Positions 11,370 to 18,990 of a stretch of DNA of 64,000 nt are shown here, piece after piece. Made by a program: the position numbers and the translations under genes. The notes below the pieces were generated by a model. The model was not told where the DNA came from. It saw only the letters and a program-made list of their open reading frames with translations, and searched no databases. Positions within the stretch are counted from its first letter, which is position 1, and the number at the start of each line of letters is the position of its first letter. The stretch comes from Herbidospora solisilvae (GTDB taxonomy: Bacteria > Actinomycetota > Actinomycetes > Streptosporangiales > Streptosporangiaceae). The stretch lies in NCBI RefSeq assembly GCF_009901565.1, contig NZ_WXEW01000005.1, positions 1 through 64,000 on the forward strand. The letters are read 5' to 3'.

Positions 11370-13073
11370 TCAAGAGGTGCGCGCGCGCTGCTTGATCCGG
11401 GTCGTCAGCTCGTTGACCTGGTTGTACATCGAGCGCCGCTCGGCCATCAGGGAGCGGATCTTCCGCTCGCTGTGCATAACAGTGGTGTGGTCACGGCCGC
11501 CGAACTGGGCGCCGATCTTCGGCAGCGAGAGGTCGGTGAGCTCCCGGGCCAGGTACATGGCGATCTGACGGGCCACCACGAGGGCCCGCGAGCGCGATCC
11601 GCCGCACAGGTCGTCGAGTGAGACGCCGAAGTACTCCGCGGTCGTGGACATGATGAGCGCGATCGTGATCTCGGTGCTGGAGCTGTCCTCGGTGATGAGG
11701 TCCTTCAGCACGATCTCGGTCAGCCCGATGTCGACCGACTGCCGGTTGAGCGACGCGAAGGCCGTCACCCTTATTAGTGCGCCTTCGAGTTCACGGATGT
11801 TGGTGGCGATCCGGCTGGCGATGTACTCCAGCACGTCGGGCGGCGCGGCCAGGCCCTCCTGGATCGCCTTCTTCCGGAGGATCGCGATGCGGGTCTCGAG
11901 CTCGGGCGGCTGCACGTCGGTGATCAACCCCCACTCGAAGCGGTTGCGGAGCCGGTCCTCCAGCGTGACGAGCTGCTTCGGCGCCCGGTCGCTGGAGATC
12001 ACGATCTGCTTGCTGCTGTTGTGGAGGGTGTTGAAGGTGTGGAAGAACTCCTCCTGCGTCTGCTCCTTGCCTTCAAGGAACTGGATGTCGTCCACGAGGA
12101 GGATGTCCACAGCCCGGAAGCGCGCCCGGAACCCGTCGGCCTTGTGGTCGCGGATGCTGTTGATGAAGTCGTTGGTGAACTCCTCGGAGCTCACGTACCG
12201 GACCCGCGCACCTTCATAAAGGCTCTGCGCGTAGTGACCGATCGCATGGAGAAGGTGCGTCTTCCCCAGCCCCGAGTCCCCATAGATGAAGAGTGGGTTG
12301 TACGCCTTCGCCGGCGCCTCGGCCACCGCGACCGCCGCCGCGTGGGCGAACCGGTTGCTCGCGCCGATGACGAACGTCTCAAAGGTGTACTTGGCGTTCA
12401 GCCGCGCGGGCTCACCCGGCTTGCCCCCGGACGGACGAGGAGGAGCCTTGTCGTTCTTCTCCTCACCCTGTGGATATTGCGTGTACGGCTGCTCGGCAGG
12501 CGGCGGCGCACCTGGGACTCCCTGTGGGCGACCCTGTGGAAAATCGGCCTGCTGCTCTGTGGACTCCTGACGAAACCCCTGGCCGAAGCCCTGCGGAGAT
12601 TGCACAGGCTGTTGAAAGCCATGATCCCCAGCCTGGGGAAAACTTCCGGAACCGGTGTTCTGGGGATAACCGCCGGGTGTCCCGCCCTGGGGAAAACCAC
12701 CCGACGGGCTGCTCTGGGGAAACCCGGGCGTCCCGGTCTGGGGAAAAGCCGGACCGCCACTCTGGGGAAAACCACCCGGGCGGCCGTAGTTCTGCTGCTT
12801 CGGCTCCGCCTGCGTCGCCGTCGGGTCGACCATCACGGCGATCCGGACCGGCCGGCCGAACTCCTGCGACAGCGCCTGCATGATGAGCGGCCGCAGCCGC
12901 ACCTCGATGACCTCTTTGGCGAAGTCGTTGGGGGCGGCCAGCAGGATCGTGTCGTTGATCAGCCCTGACGGCTGCGTCATCTGCAGAAACGCCCGCTGCT
13001 GACCCGAAACTCCCTGATCGAGGAGTGTGGTGAGCGCTCTCGCCCACAACTGGTTGAGGTCGACGCCGTCCAC
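11370..13073 (-). CDS. dnaA: Chromosomal replication initiator DnaA
   Basis: DnaA-ATP binds the boxes of oriC and opens the duplex. The 567-residue form starts at GTG 13073, with GGAGGAG about ten bases upstream; the longer upstream frame reads through DnaA boxes and is unlikely. Domain I begins [14 protein letters not shown]. Domain II (about residues 100-220) is a long Pro/Gln/Gly linker with repeated FPQ/YPQ. Domain III has Walker [16 protein letters not shown] and Walker [13 protein letters not shown]. Domain IV has the DNA-binding signature [14 protein letters not shown] near the C-terminus. Boxes both downstream (oriC) and upstream suggest autoregulation, which is inference from E. coli and Streptomyces. 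Confidence 0.98.
   Translation of the reverse strand: MDGVDLNQLWARALTTLLDQGVSGQQRAFLQMTQPSGLINDTILLAAPNDFAKEVIEVRLRPLIMQALSQEFGRPVRIAVMVDPTATQAEPKQQNYGRPGGFPQSGGPAFPQTGTPGFPQSSPSGGFPQGGTPGGYPQNTGSGSFPQAGDHGFQQPVQSPQGFGQGFRQESTEQQADFPQGRPQGVPGAPPPAEQPYTQYPQGEEKNDKAPPRPSGGKPGEPARLNAKYTFETFVIGASNRFAHAAAVAVAEAPAKAYNPLFIYGDSGLGKTHLLHAIGHYAQSLYEGARVRYVSSEEFTNDFINSIRDHKADGFRARFRAVDILLVDDIQFLEGKEQTQEEFFHTFNTLHNSSKQIVISSDRAPKQLVTLEDRLRNRFEWGLITDVQPPELETRIAILRKKAIQEGLAAPPDVLEYIASRIATNIRELEGALIRVTAFASLNRQSVDIGLTEIVLKDLITEDSSSTEITIALIMSTTAEYFGVSLDDLCGGSRSRALVVARQIAMYLARELTDLSLPKIGAQFGGRDHTTVMHSERKIRSLMAERRSMYNQVNELTTRIKQRARTS
12469..12775. repeat. DnaA-box-like repeats inside dnaA domain II
   Basis: The linker-coding DNA contains TGTGGATAT (12469-12477), TGTGGAAAA (12535-12543, a perfect inverted TTTTCCACA) and at least six CTGGGGAAA or CTGGGGATA words. 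In frame they encode YPQ or FPQ. The same codon-level pattern is seen in dciA. Confidence 0.7.
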
Positions 13074-13125
13074 CGTTCGACACTCCTCCCTGACGCGGTC
13101 CCCATTGATCGCTCGCCGCGTGTCG

Positions 13126-13364
13126 TTATCCACACCCGCCCTGCCCGGTCTGGTCCCGGTGGCGCCGGCCCCCGCTGCGAGTTTCCACAGAAGATCCACA
13201 GGAGATCCACAGGTGCTCTGGGTGTGGAGGGAAGGCCTGGACGCCTGACAGTAGCGGTGTGCGCGACCTGCGTTCAAGACGTTGTCCACAGCCTACTGGC
13301 ACCCGTTGCCCACAGGATGTGGATGACCAAGGGCCGTGTGGATAACTCCACAGCCTGTGGAAAA
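13126..13364. promoter_or_regulatory. DnaA-box cluster upstream of dnaA
   Basis: Between dnaA and rpmH (445 bases without a gene) lie ten box-like 9-mers. Perfect forms are TTATCCACA (13126-13134), TTGTCCACA (13282-13290), inverted TTATCCACA (13337-13345) and inverted TTTTCCACA (13356-13364). AGATCCACA occurs twice with 11-base spacing (13192, 13203), and TTGCCCACA lies at 13306. The cluster probably covers the dnaA promoter and could mediate DnaA autoregulation or extend the origin. Neither role is shown by sequence alone. Confidence 0.7.
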
Positions 13365-13378
13365 CTAGGGGTGCCGGT

Positions 13379-13408
13379 TTGACCATTCGGGCGTGTACCC
13401 CGTAACGT
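13379..13408 (+). promoter_or_regulatory. Candidate rpmH promoter
   Basis: TTGACC (13379-13384) is followed after 18 bases by TAACGT (13403-13408). It lies about 110 bases before rpmH on the same strand. The -35 is good and the -10 is weak. Confidence 0.4.
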
Positions 13409-13518
13409 GACCCGGTCGGCTTTCTCGGGACGGCTCTTTCGCATGCCCTGTGCCCGGTGGGCCGTAAACTTTGGTCTAATCGCCCTAACGACAGGGCACA
13501 TCTAGCCTGGAGCCCATC

Positions 13519-13656
13519 GTGAGCAAGCGTACTTTCCAGCCGAACAACCGCCGCCGCGCGAAGACCCACGGTTTCCGGCTCCGCATGCGCACCCGCGCCG
13601 GCCGCGCCATCCTGGCCGCCCGCCGCCGCAAGGGCCGTCACGACCTCACCGTCTGA
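13519..13656 (+). CDS. rpmH: 50S ribosomal protein L34
   Basis: The 45-residue product, starting at GTG, is the highly basic L34 of the large ribosomal subunit. It begins [19 protein letters not shown] and ends in a run of Arg and Lys, exactly the family form and length. It opens the divergent plus-strand operon rpmH-rnpA-yidD-yidC-khpB-rsmG, conserved beside dnaA in most bacteria. Confidence 0.98.
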   Translation: MSKRTFQPNNRRRAKTHGFRLRMRTRAGRAILAARRRKGRHDLTV

Positions 13657-13724
13657 CCGGCACTTCGTAGCAGCCCCGCCCGCCGTCACCTCTGACGGCG
13701 GGCTACTTGTTAAGGAAGTAACCG

Positions 13725-14081
13725 GTGCTCCCGCCCGCTTCCCGCATGCGCAAAGGCGAGGAGTTCGCCGAGGCGATCCGGCGCGGGCGACGCGCCGGAA
13801 GGCCCTCCCTGGTCGTCCACTTCACCACTGTGGAGGCCGACGAGACCCCGATCGTGGGGTTCGTCGTCAGTAAGGCCGTGGGTGACGCGGTGACCAGGAA
13901 CAGGGTCAAACGGAGACTCAGACACCTGATGCGGGCACGTCTGCACCTCCTTCCGAGAGGTAGCCTGCTGGTGGTACGCGCCAACCCACCGGCCGCGTCC
14001 GCGCGCAGCGAGCACCTGGCCGCCGATCTCGATGTCGCGCTCCAGCGACTGATCCGGCGGCCGCGGGATGGACGGTCATGA
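13725..14081 (+). CDS. rnpA: Ribonuclease P protein component
   Basis: This basic protein assists the RNase P RNA in maturing tRNA 5' ends. The 118 residues start at GTG, with AGGAAG seven bases upstream. The RNR-type motif is seen as [15 protein letters not shown], preceded by GFVVSKAV. It follows rpmH by 68 bases, and its stop overlaps the yidD start as ATGA. Confidence 0.97.
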   Translation: MLPPASRMRKGEEFAEAIRRGRRAGRPSLVVHFTTVEADETPIVGFVVSKAVGDAVTRNRVKRRLRHLMRARLHLLPRGSLLVVRANPPAASARSEHLAADLDVALQRLIRRPRDGRS

Positions 14082-14356
14082 CAACCGAGCAGCCCCAGCC
14101 GGTCACGCCGGTCTCGACGGCTGCCCGCGTATTGATCGTCCCGATCAGGTTCTACCGGGCGTTCGTCAGTCCCCTCCTGGGGCCTCGATGCCGCTTCTAT
14201 CCCTCTTGCAGCGCGTACGGTCTCGAGGCGATCGCCGTGCACGGGGCGCTGCGCGGGGTGTGGTTGACCATCCGTCGCATCGGCCGATGCCATCCCTTCC
14301 ACCCCGGCGGGTTCGATCCCGTGCCCCCTCGACCCCACGACAAGCAAGGGAGCTAG
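14078..14356 (+). CDS. yidD: Membrane protein insertion efficiency factor YidD
   Basis: YidD is a small amphipathic protein that aids YidC-dependent membrane insertion. The 92 residues include the family core [20 protein letters not shown] followed by [10 protein letters not shown], with conserved Cys residues, then [14 protein letters not shown]. It overlaps rnpA by four bases and ends five bases before yidC, so the three genes are probably translated in a coupled way. Confidence 0.96.
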   Translation: MTTEQPQPVTPVSTAARVLIVPIRFYRAFVSPLLGPRCRFYPSCSAYGLEAIAVHGALRGVWLTIRRIGRCHPFHPGGFDPVPPRPHDKQGS

Positions 14357-14360
14357 CTCG

Positions 14361-15308
14361 GTGGAGCTGTCCTGGCTGAACTGGCTGTATACGGCCATCG
14401 CCTGGGTGATCACCCATATCCACAACTTCTACAGCCTCGTCCTCAGCCCCGACAACGGGCTGAACTGGGCGCTGACCATCATCACGCTGACCGTGCTGAT
14501 GCGAATCCTGATCTTCCCGCTCTTCCTGAAGCAGATGCGCTCCTCGAAGAAGATGCAGGAACTCGCGCCCAAGGTTCAGGATCTGCGCAAGCGTTACAAG
14601 AACGACAAGCAGCGCATGAACCAAGAGGTCATGCGCGTCTACCAGGAAGCGGGCGCGAACCCGCTGGGCGGCTGTCTGCCGGTCATCGCGCAGTTCCCGA
14701 TCTTCATCTCGATGTTCACGGTGCTGAACGCGATGGCCCACGGCCAGCCCCGCTTCGGCATGACTCAGGAACTCGTCGACAGCGCCCGCGCCGCCCACAT
14801 CTTCGGCGCCCCGCTCCCGGCCACGTTCTTCACCAGCGGCGCCGACATCGAGAAGTACGGCGCCGACCCGGTCGTCGCCAAGATCGTCCTGGTCATCTTC
14901 GTGGCGATCTCGTCGCTGACGACGTTCCTGACCGTCCGGCAGAGCGTGACCCGCTCGATGGCGCAGATGCCGGACAACCCCATGGCGCAGCAGCAGAAGA
15001 TCCTGATGTACATCTCGCCGCTGTTCGCCGTGTTCTCCCTGAACTTCCCGCTGGGCCTGATCCTCTACTGGGTCACCACCAACGTGTGGACCCTCGGCCA
15101 GCAGCACTGGTTCTACAGCCGCAACCCGATGCCGCAGTTCGACGCCAAGGGCAACCTGATCCCCGTCGAGGTCAAGCCGGGATTCTTCGCGCGCTTCCGC
15201 AAGACCCCGCCCGCGCCCGAGAAGCCGGCGGAGCCAGAGCCTAAGATCGTCCGTCAGCAGCCGACGCGGCAACCACGTAGCAAGCGGACCGGCAGCAAGA
15301 AGTCGTGA
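14361..15308 (+). CDS. yidC: Membrane protein insertase YidC
   Basis: YidC (Oxa1 family) inserts and folds inner-membrane proteins with or without SecYEG. The 315 residues start at GTG. They show the Gram-positive form without the large periplasmic domain: an N-terminal helix, the 60KD_IMP core from about residue 35 with FPLFLKQMRSSKKMQ, the cytoplasmic hairpin, and helices including GGCLPVIAQFPIFISMF and PLGLILYWVTTNVW. The tail is Lys/Arg/Pro-rich. A conserved TM-embedded Arg fits the first core helix region (VLMRILIFP). Confidence 0.97.
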   Translation: MELSWLNWLYTAIAWVITHIHNFYSLVLSPDNGLNWALTIITLTVLMRILIFPLFLKQMRSSKKMQELAPKVQDLRKRYKNDKQRMNQEVMRVYQEAGANPLGGCLPVIAQFPIFISMFTVLNAMAHGQPRFGMTQELVDSARAAHIFGAPLPATFFTSGADIEKYGADPVVAKIVLVIFVAISSLTTFLTVRQSVTRSMAQMPDNPMAQQQKILMYISPLFAVFSLNFPLGLILYWVTTNVWTLGQQHWFYSRNPMPQFDAKGNLIPVEVKPGFFARFRKTPPAPEKPAEPEPKIVRQQPTRQPRSKRTGSKKS

Positions 15309-15322
15309 GAGGGAGTTCCCAC

Positions 15323-15817
15323 GTGACCGAAGCCGAGGAGACCGCCAAGGCGGCTCCGAGCGTCGCCGCCCTGGAGCAGGAGGGCGAGATCGCCGCCGAC
15401 TATGTCGAGGGGCTGCTCGACATAGCCGACCTCGACGGCGACATCGACATGGACGTCGAGGGCGACCGCGCACTCGTCTCCGTGATCGGCCTCAAGGGCG
15501 GCGACCTGGTCGGCCCAGGAGGTGAGGTCCTGGAGGCACTCCAGGAACTGACCCGCCTGGCCGTCCACCGGCAGACCGGCGAACGTTCGCGGCTCATGCT
15601 CGACGTCTCCGGATACCGCGAGCGCCGCCGCGCGGAACTCACCAAGATCGGCATGGCCGCCGTCGACGAGGTCAAGGCGTCGGGCGAGCCGAAGGCCCTC
15701 AAGCCGATGACGCCGTTCGAGCGTAAGGTCATCCACGACGCCGTCGCCGCCGCCGGCCTGCGCAGCGAGTCAGAGGGGGAGGAGCCCCGGCGTTTCGTCG
15801 TGGTCCTGCCCGCCTGA
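15323..15817 (+). CDS. khpB: RNA-binding protein KhpB/Jag (KH and R3H domains)
   Basis: Jag/KhpB proteins bind RNA and influence cell envelope and division in Gram-positive bacteria. The start is GTG 15323 with GGGAG seven bases upstream, giving 164 residues; a GTG at 15305 overlapping the yidC stop lacks this signal. The KH domain spans about residues 45-105, with the GGDLVGPGGEVLEALQELT loop. The R3H-type domain follows, with RERRRAEL and KPMTPFERKVIHDAV. No N-terminal Jag domain is present, as is usual in actinobacteria. It is co-transcribed with yidC. Confidence 0.95.
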   Translation: MTEAEETAKAAPSVAALEQEGEIAADYVEGLLDIADLDGDIDMDVEGDRALVSVIGLKGGDLVGPGGEVLEALQELTRLAVHRQTGERSRLMLDVSGYRERRRAELTKIGMAAVDEVKASGEPKALKPMTPFERKVIHDAVAAAGLRSESEGEEPRRFVVVLPA

Positions 15818-15910
15818 CACTCCAGCCTGTGGAAACCGCCGCCCGTCCCGGGTCGGCGGTTTTCTTTGTCTGTACGGCTTACGCCTGGGCTTTTGGCCAG
15901 CCGCGCACTG

Positions 15911-15954
15911 TTGTCCACAGGACACACACCGGAGTATCCACAGGTTTATCCACA
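15911..15954. promoter_or_regulatory. Three DnaA boxes upstream of rsmG
   Basis: TTGTCCACA (15911-15919), GTATCCACA (15934-15942) and TTATCCACA (15946-15954) lie in the khpB-rsmG gap in one orientation. Two are perfect boxes. They could control rsmG-parAB or titrate DnaA. Confidence 0.65.
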
Positions 15955-15995
15955 GGCTTCATGGTCGTCGTCCACCGCCCGATACCCTACGAGGG

Positions 15996-16673
15996 ATGAC
16001 CGAAGAAATGAGCAACCAGCAGCCTCCCGAAGCCGCCAACGCGGTGTTCGCGGGCGAGGCCTTGGCCCAGGCGGAAACCTATGCCTCCCTGCTGGCCGGG
16101 CCGGGGGTGGTGCGTGGGCTGCTCGGCCCTCGGGAAGTCCCCCGGATCTGGGATCGCCACCTGTTGAACTGCGCCGTGATCGCCGAAGCGGTGCCGCCCG
16201 ACGTGAAACTCGTCGACATCGGCTCGGGCGCGGGCCTGCCGGGCATCGTCCTGGCGATCGTCCGCCCCGACGTGACGGTGACCCTCCTCGAACCGTTGCT
16301 CAGACGCACCGTTTTCCTCGAAGAGTGCGTGGAGACCCTCAAGTTGCAGAACGTCGAGGTGCTCCGCGGCCGCGCCGAGGAACTGAAGGGCAAACGCACC
16401 TTCGACGTCGCCACCGCCAGGGCCGTCGCCCCTCTCGATCGCCTGCTCACCTGGTCGCTCCCTCTGCTCCGCGAGGGCGGAGAACTGCTGGCGATGAAGG
16501 GTGAACGAGCTGCCGAAGAATTGGCGGGCGCCGACGCCCGATTGTCCGCTCACGGGGCAAAGACGGCCGAGCTTGTCACGGTCGGGCGCGGTAAAGTCGA
16601 TCCGCCTGCAACTCTGGTCCGCGTCATCGCCGGCGCCGGTTCACGAGCTGCACAGCGCCGACGTAAGAGGTGA
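15996..16673 (+). CDS. rsmG: 16S rRNA (guanine-N7) methyltransferase RsmG
   Basis: RsmG (GidB) methylates G527 of 16S rRNA using S-adenosylmethionine. The 225 residues have the class I methyltransferase fold with the SAM-binding loop DIGSGAGLPGIVLA near residue 70, then the second motif EPLLRRTVFLEE and the family region ATARAVAPLDRLL. The C-terminus is basic. The gene stands in its conserved place between khpB and parA. Confidence 0.97.
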   Translation: MTEEMSNQQPPEAANAVFAGEALAQAETYASLLAGPGVVRGLLGPREVPRIWDRHLLNCAVIAEAVPPDVKLVDIGSGAGLPGIVLAIVRPDVTVTLLEPLLRRTVFLEECVETLKLQNVEVLRGRAEELKGKRTFDVATARAVAPLDRLLTWSLPLLREGGELLAMKGERAAEELAGADARLSAHGAKTAELVTVGRGKVDPPATLVRVIAGAGSRAAQRRRKR

Positions 16674-16826
16674 TCGACGTCGGGCCGGGAACGATCGAAC
16701 GACCTGTTGAATCAACCCGGGACGACCCGAAAGACTCGCGGCGACGCGACGAGCGCGGCCTGATGGGGGTGGGGCCGCACTCCCGCTCCGAACCACCGGC
16801 CACGGCCGGTCGAAAGGACGACCAAG

Positions 16827-17768
16827 GTGTCCCAGCCCCCACTAAGCCCCGGTGATTCCCCGCTGGTTCGAGAGGCACTGAGTTCTGTGGTTTCACGTGA
16901 AACAGCCGCGCCCGGCAAGCCGGCCGCCGACGGCCCCGTCGGATACTCCGCTCGCCGCGACGGCGACTGGCCACGCCCGCCCAAGACCCGAGTGATCTGC
17001 ATTTGCAACCAGAAGGGCGGAGTGGGCAAGACGACCAGCGCCGTCAACCTGGCCGCGGCCCTCTCGATGCACGGTCTGCGGGTCCTCGTGGTCGACCTCG
17101 ACCCGCAGGGCAACGCCTCGACGGCTTTGGCCACCGAACACCGAGCCGGGACACCTTCCATTTATCAGGTCCTCGTGGAAGACCTCCCGATGGAGTCGAT
17201 CGTGACCCAGGTCCCGGACATGCCGGGCCTGTTCTGCGCTCCCGCCACTCTCGACCTGGCCGGCGCGGAGATCGAACTGGTGCCGATGGTGGGCCGCGAG
17301 ACCCGGTTGAGGCGCGCGTTCGCGGCGTACGAATCGGCGCAGATGGACTACATCCTGATCGACTGCCCGCCCTCGCTCGGCCTGCTGACGGTCAACGCCC
17401 TGGCCGCGGCACAGGAAGTCTTGATCCCCATCCAGTGCGAGTACTACGCCCTGGAAGGCCTGACCCAGCTCTTGCAGAACGTCGAACTGGTCCGCGTCCA
17501 CCTGAACCAGACCCTCAACGTGTCGACCATCCTGCTGACGATGTACGACGGCCGCACCCGCCTGGCTTCCCAAGTGGCCGAGGAGGTCCGCTCCCACTTC
17601 GGCGCCACCGTGGTCGACGCGGTGATCCCCCGGAGCGTCCGGGTGTCCGAGGCGCCCAGTTATGGACAGTCGGTCATGACCTACGACCCGGGTTCGAGCG
17701 GTGCGATGGCCTACATGGACGCGGCACGAGAGATCGCCTACCGCGGTGCCGCTGTCGCGGAAGCGTGA
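16827..17768 (+). CDS. parA: Chromosome segregation ATPase ParA
   Basis: ParA is a deviant Walker ATPase that moves ParB-parS complexes on the nucleoid. The 313 residues start at GTG after AAAGGA. The N-terminal 50 residues are a disordered extension that carries a parS site within its coding DNA. The P-loop is KGGVGKTTSAVNLA, then DLDPQGNAST and the Walker B IDCPPSLGLL. parB follows 112 bases later. The chromosomal type is shown by its location beside rsmG and the origin. Confidence 0.97.
   Translation: MSQPPLSPGDSPLVREALSSVVSRETAAPGKPAADGPVGYSARRDGDWPRPPKTRVICICNQKGGVGKTTSAVNLAAALSMHGLRVLVVDLDPQGNASTALATEHRAGTPSIYQVLVEDLPMESIVTQVPDMPGLFCAPATLDLAGAEIELVPMVGRETRLRRAFAAYESAQMDYILIDCPPSLGLLTVNALAAAQEVLIPIQCEYYALEGLTQLLQNVELVRVHLNQTLNVSTILLTMYDGRTRLASQVAEEVRSHFGATVVDAVIPRSVRVSEAPSYGQSVMTYDPGSSGAMAYMDAAREIAYRGAAVAEA
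16890..16903. promoter_or_regulatory. parS: parS site within parA
   Basis: A perfect GTTTCACGTGAAAC palindrome lies inside the 5' part of parA, read there as VSRET. It is the ParB binding site consensus used across bacteria. Confidence 0.95.
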
Positions 17769-17880
17769 ACCTGTAGCCTCTTACAATCGTGCGCGGCGTT
17801 TGAGAGACGACGCGGCGTTTCGGTACGACGGGCTGACGGAGATCAGCCATGCGGCGTTTCGGTGCGGGTGAGGAGCAAGG

Positions 17881-18855
17881 GTGAGTCAGCAGCGTCGGGG
17901 GCTCGGCAAGGGTCTGGGAGCCCTCATCCCCACCGGCCCCATCGTCGACCCGTCGGTCGTCGGCGTGCCGGCCCCCAGCCCACCGGGTGACCGGGACCTG
18001 ATCCCGGTAGCCGGGGCCTACTTCCACGAGATCGCCCTCACCCAGATCATCCCGAACCGCCGCCAGCCCCGAACCGTCTTCGACGACGACCGCATCCGCG
18101 AGCTGGCCGACTCGATCCTGGAAGTCGGCCTCCTCCAGCCGATCGTCGTCCGCGCCGCCGGCGTCGACGAAGACGGCAAAGACCAGTTCGAATTGATCAT
18201 GGGCGAACGCCGCCTGCGCGCCAGCCGCCTGGCCGCGCTGGAGCGCATCCCCGCGATCGTCCGCAGCACCGGCGACGACGAGATGCTGCGAGAGGCCCTG
18301 ATCGAGAACCTCCAGCGAGAGCAGCTCAACTCCCTGGAAGAAGGCGCCGCCTACCGCCAGCTCCTCGACGACTTCGGCGCCACCCACGAGCAACTGGCCA
18401 AGAAGATCGGCCGCTCCCGCTCCCACATCACCAACACCCTGCGCCTGCTCAATCTGCCGCCGAACGTCCAGCGCCGCCTGGCGGCCGGCTCGATCACCCC
18501 CGGCCACGCGAGGGCCTTGTTGTCCCTGGACAACCCGGAGGCGCAGGAGCGCCTGGCGACCCGGATCGTCCAGGAGGGCATGACGGTCCGGACGGTCGAG
18601 GAGATCGTCTCAATGGGGGAGGCGACCGCCGGGCCCGCCCCGCGGAAGCCGAGAACGAAGCAGCCGGTGGCACCGGCGCTGCGGACGCTGGCGGATCGGC
18701 TGTCGGATCACTTCGAGACCAAGGTGAAGGTCGATTTAGGGCGTCGGAAGGGGCGGATCGTGGTGGAGTTCTCCACGATCGACGACCTTGAGCGCATCAT
18801 CGGAACGATGGCACCGGACGCGGCAAACCAGATGCGAGAGCAGGAGAACGACTAG
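17881..18855 (+). CDS. parB: Chromosome partition protein ParB
   Basis: ParB is a CTP-dependent clamp that loads at parS, spreads on DNA and works with ParA. The 324 residues start at GTG with AGGAGCAAG upstream. They show the N-terminal MSQQRRGLGKGLGALIP motif that contacts ParA and the CTPase/ParB domain with GERRLRAS. The helix-turn-helix is near HEQLAKKIGRSRSHI, and a C-terminal dimer domain starts around residue 265. The stop codon is immediately followed by a parS site. A disordered region with basic residues lies between the two DNA-contact domains. Confidence 0.97.
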   Translation: MSQQRRGLGKGLGALIPTGPIVDPSVVGVPAPSPPGDRDLIPVAGAYFHEIALTQIIPNRRQPRTVFDDDRIRELADSILEVGLLQPIVVRAAGVDEDGKDQFELIMGERRLRASRLAALERIPAIVRSTGDDEMLREALIENLQREQLNSLEEGAAYRQLLDDFGATHEQLAKKIGRSRSHITNTLRLLNLPPNVQRRLAAGSITPGHARALLSLDNPEAQERLATRIVQEGMTVRTVEEIVSMGEATAGPAPRKPRTKQPVAPALRTLADRLSDHFETKVKVDLGRRKGRIVVEFSTIDDLERIIGTMAPDAANQMREQEND

Positions 18856-18869
18856 GTTTCACGTGAAAC
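18856..18869. promoter_or_regulatory. parS: parS site abutting parB stop
   Basis: A perfect GTTTCACGTGAAAC begins on the base after the parB TAG codon. Confidence 0.95.
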
Positions 18870-18870
18870 A

Positions 18871-18900
18871 GGCTCCCTTGGGCGTGGGTCCGGGGGAGCC
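18871..18900 (+). terminator. parB terminator hairpin
   Basis: A stem of GGCTCCC and GGGAGCC encloses a 16-base loop and is followed by TTTGCGTTTG. It lies just after the parS site that ends parB. Confidence 0.55.
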
Positions 18901-18976
18901 TTTGCGTTTGCGGGGATGTCTTGGGGATGGGGGTCGCCAGGCGGTTGCTGGCCTCCAGCTCGAAAGGCGAGTTTCG

Positions 18977-18990
18977 GTTTCACGTGAAAC
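18977..18990. promoter_or_regulatory. parS: parS site downstream of parB
   Basis: A perfect GTTTCACGTGAAAC lies in non-coding DNA 108 bases after the previous parS. Confidence 0.95.

Noticed and set aside
13074-13289. N-terminal extension of dnaA
   Set aside because: It reads through DnaA boxes; the GTG at 13073 has a good ribosome site and matches the DnaA N-terminus.
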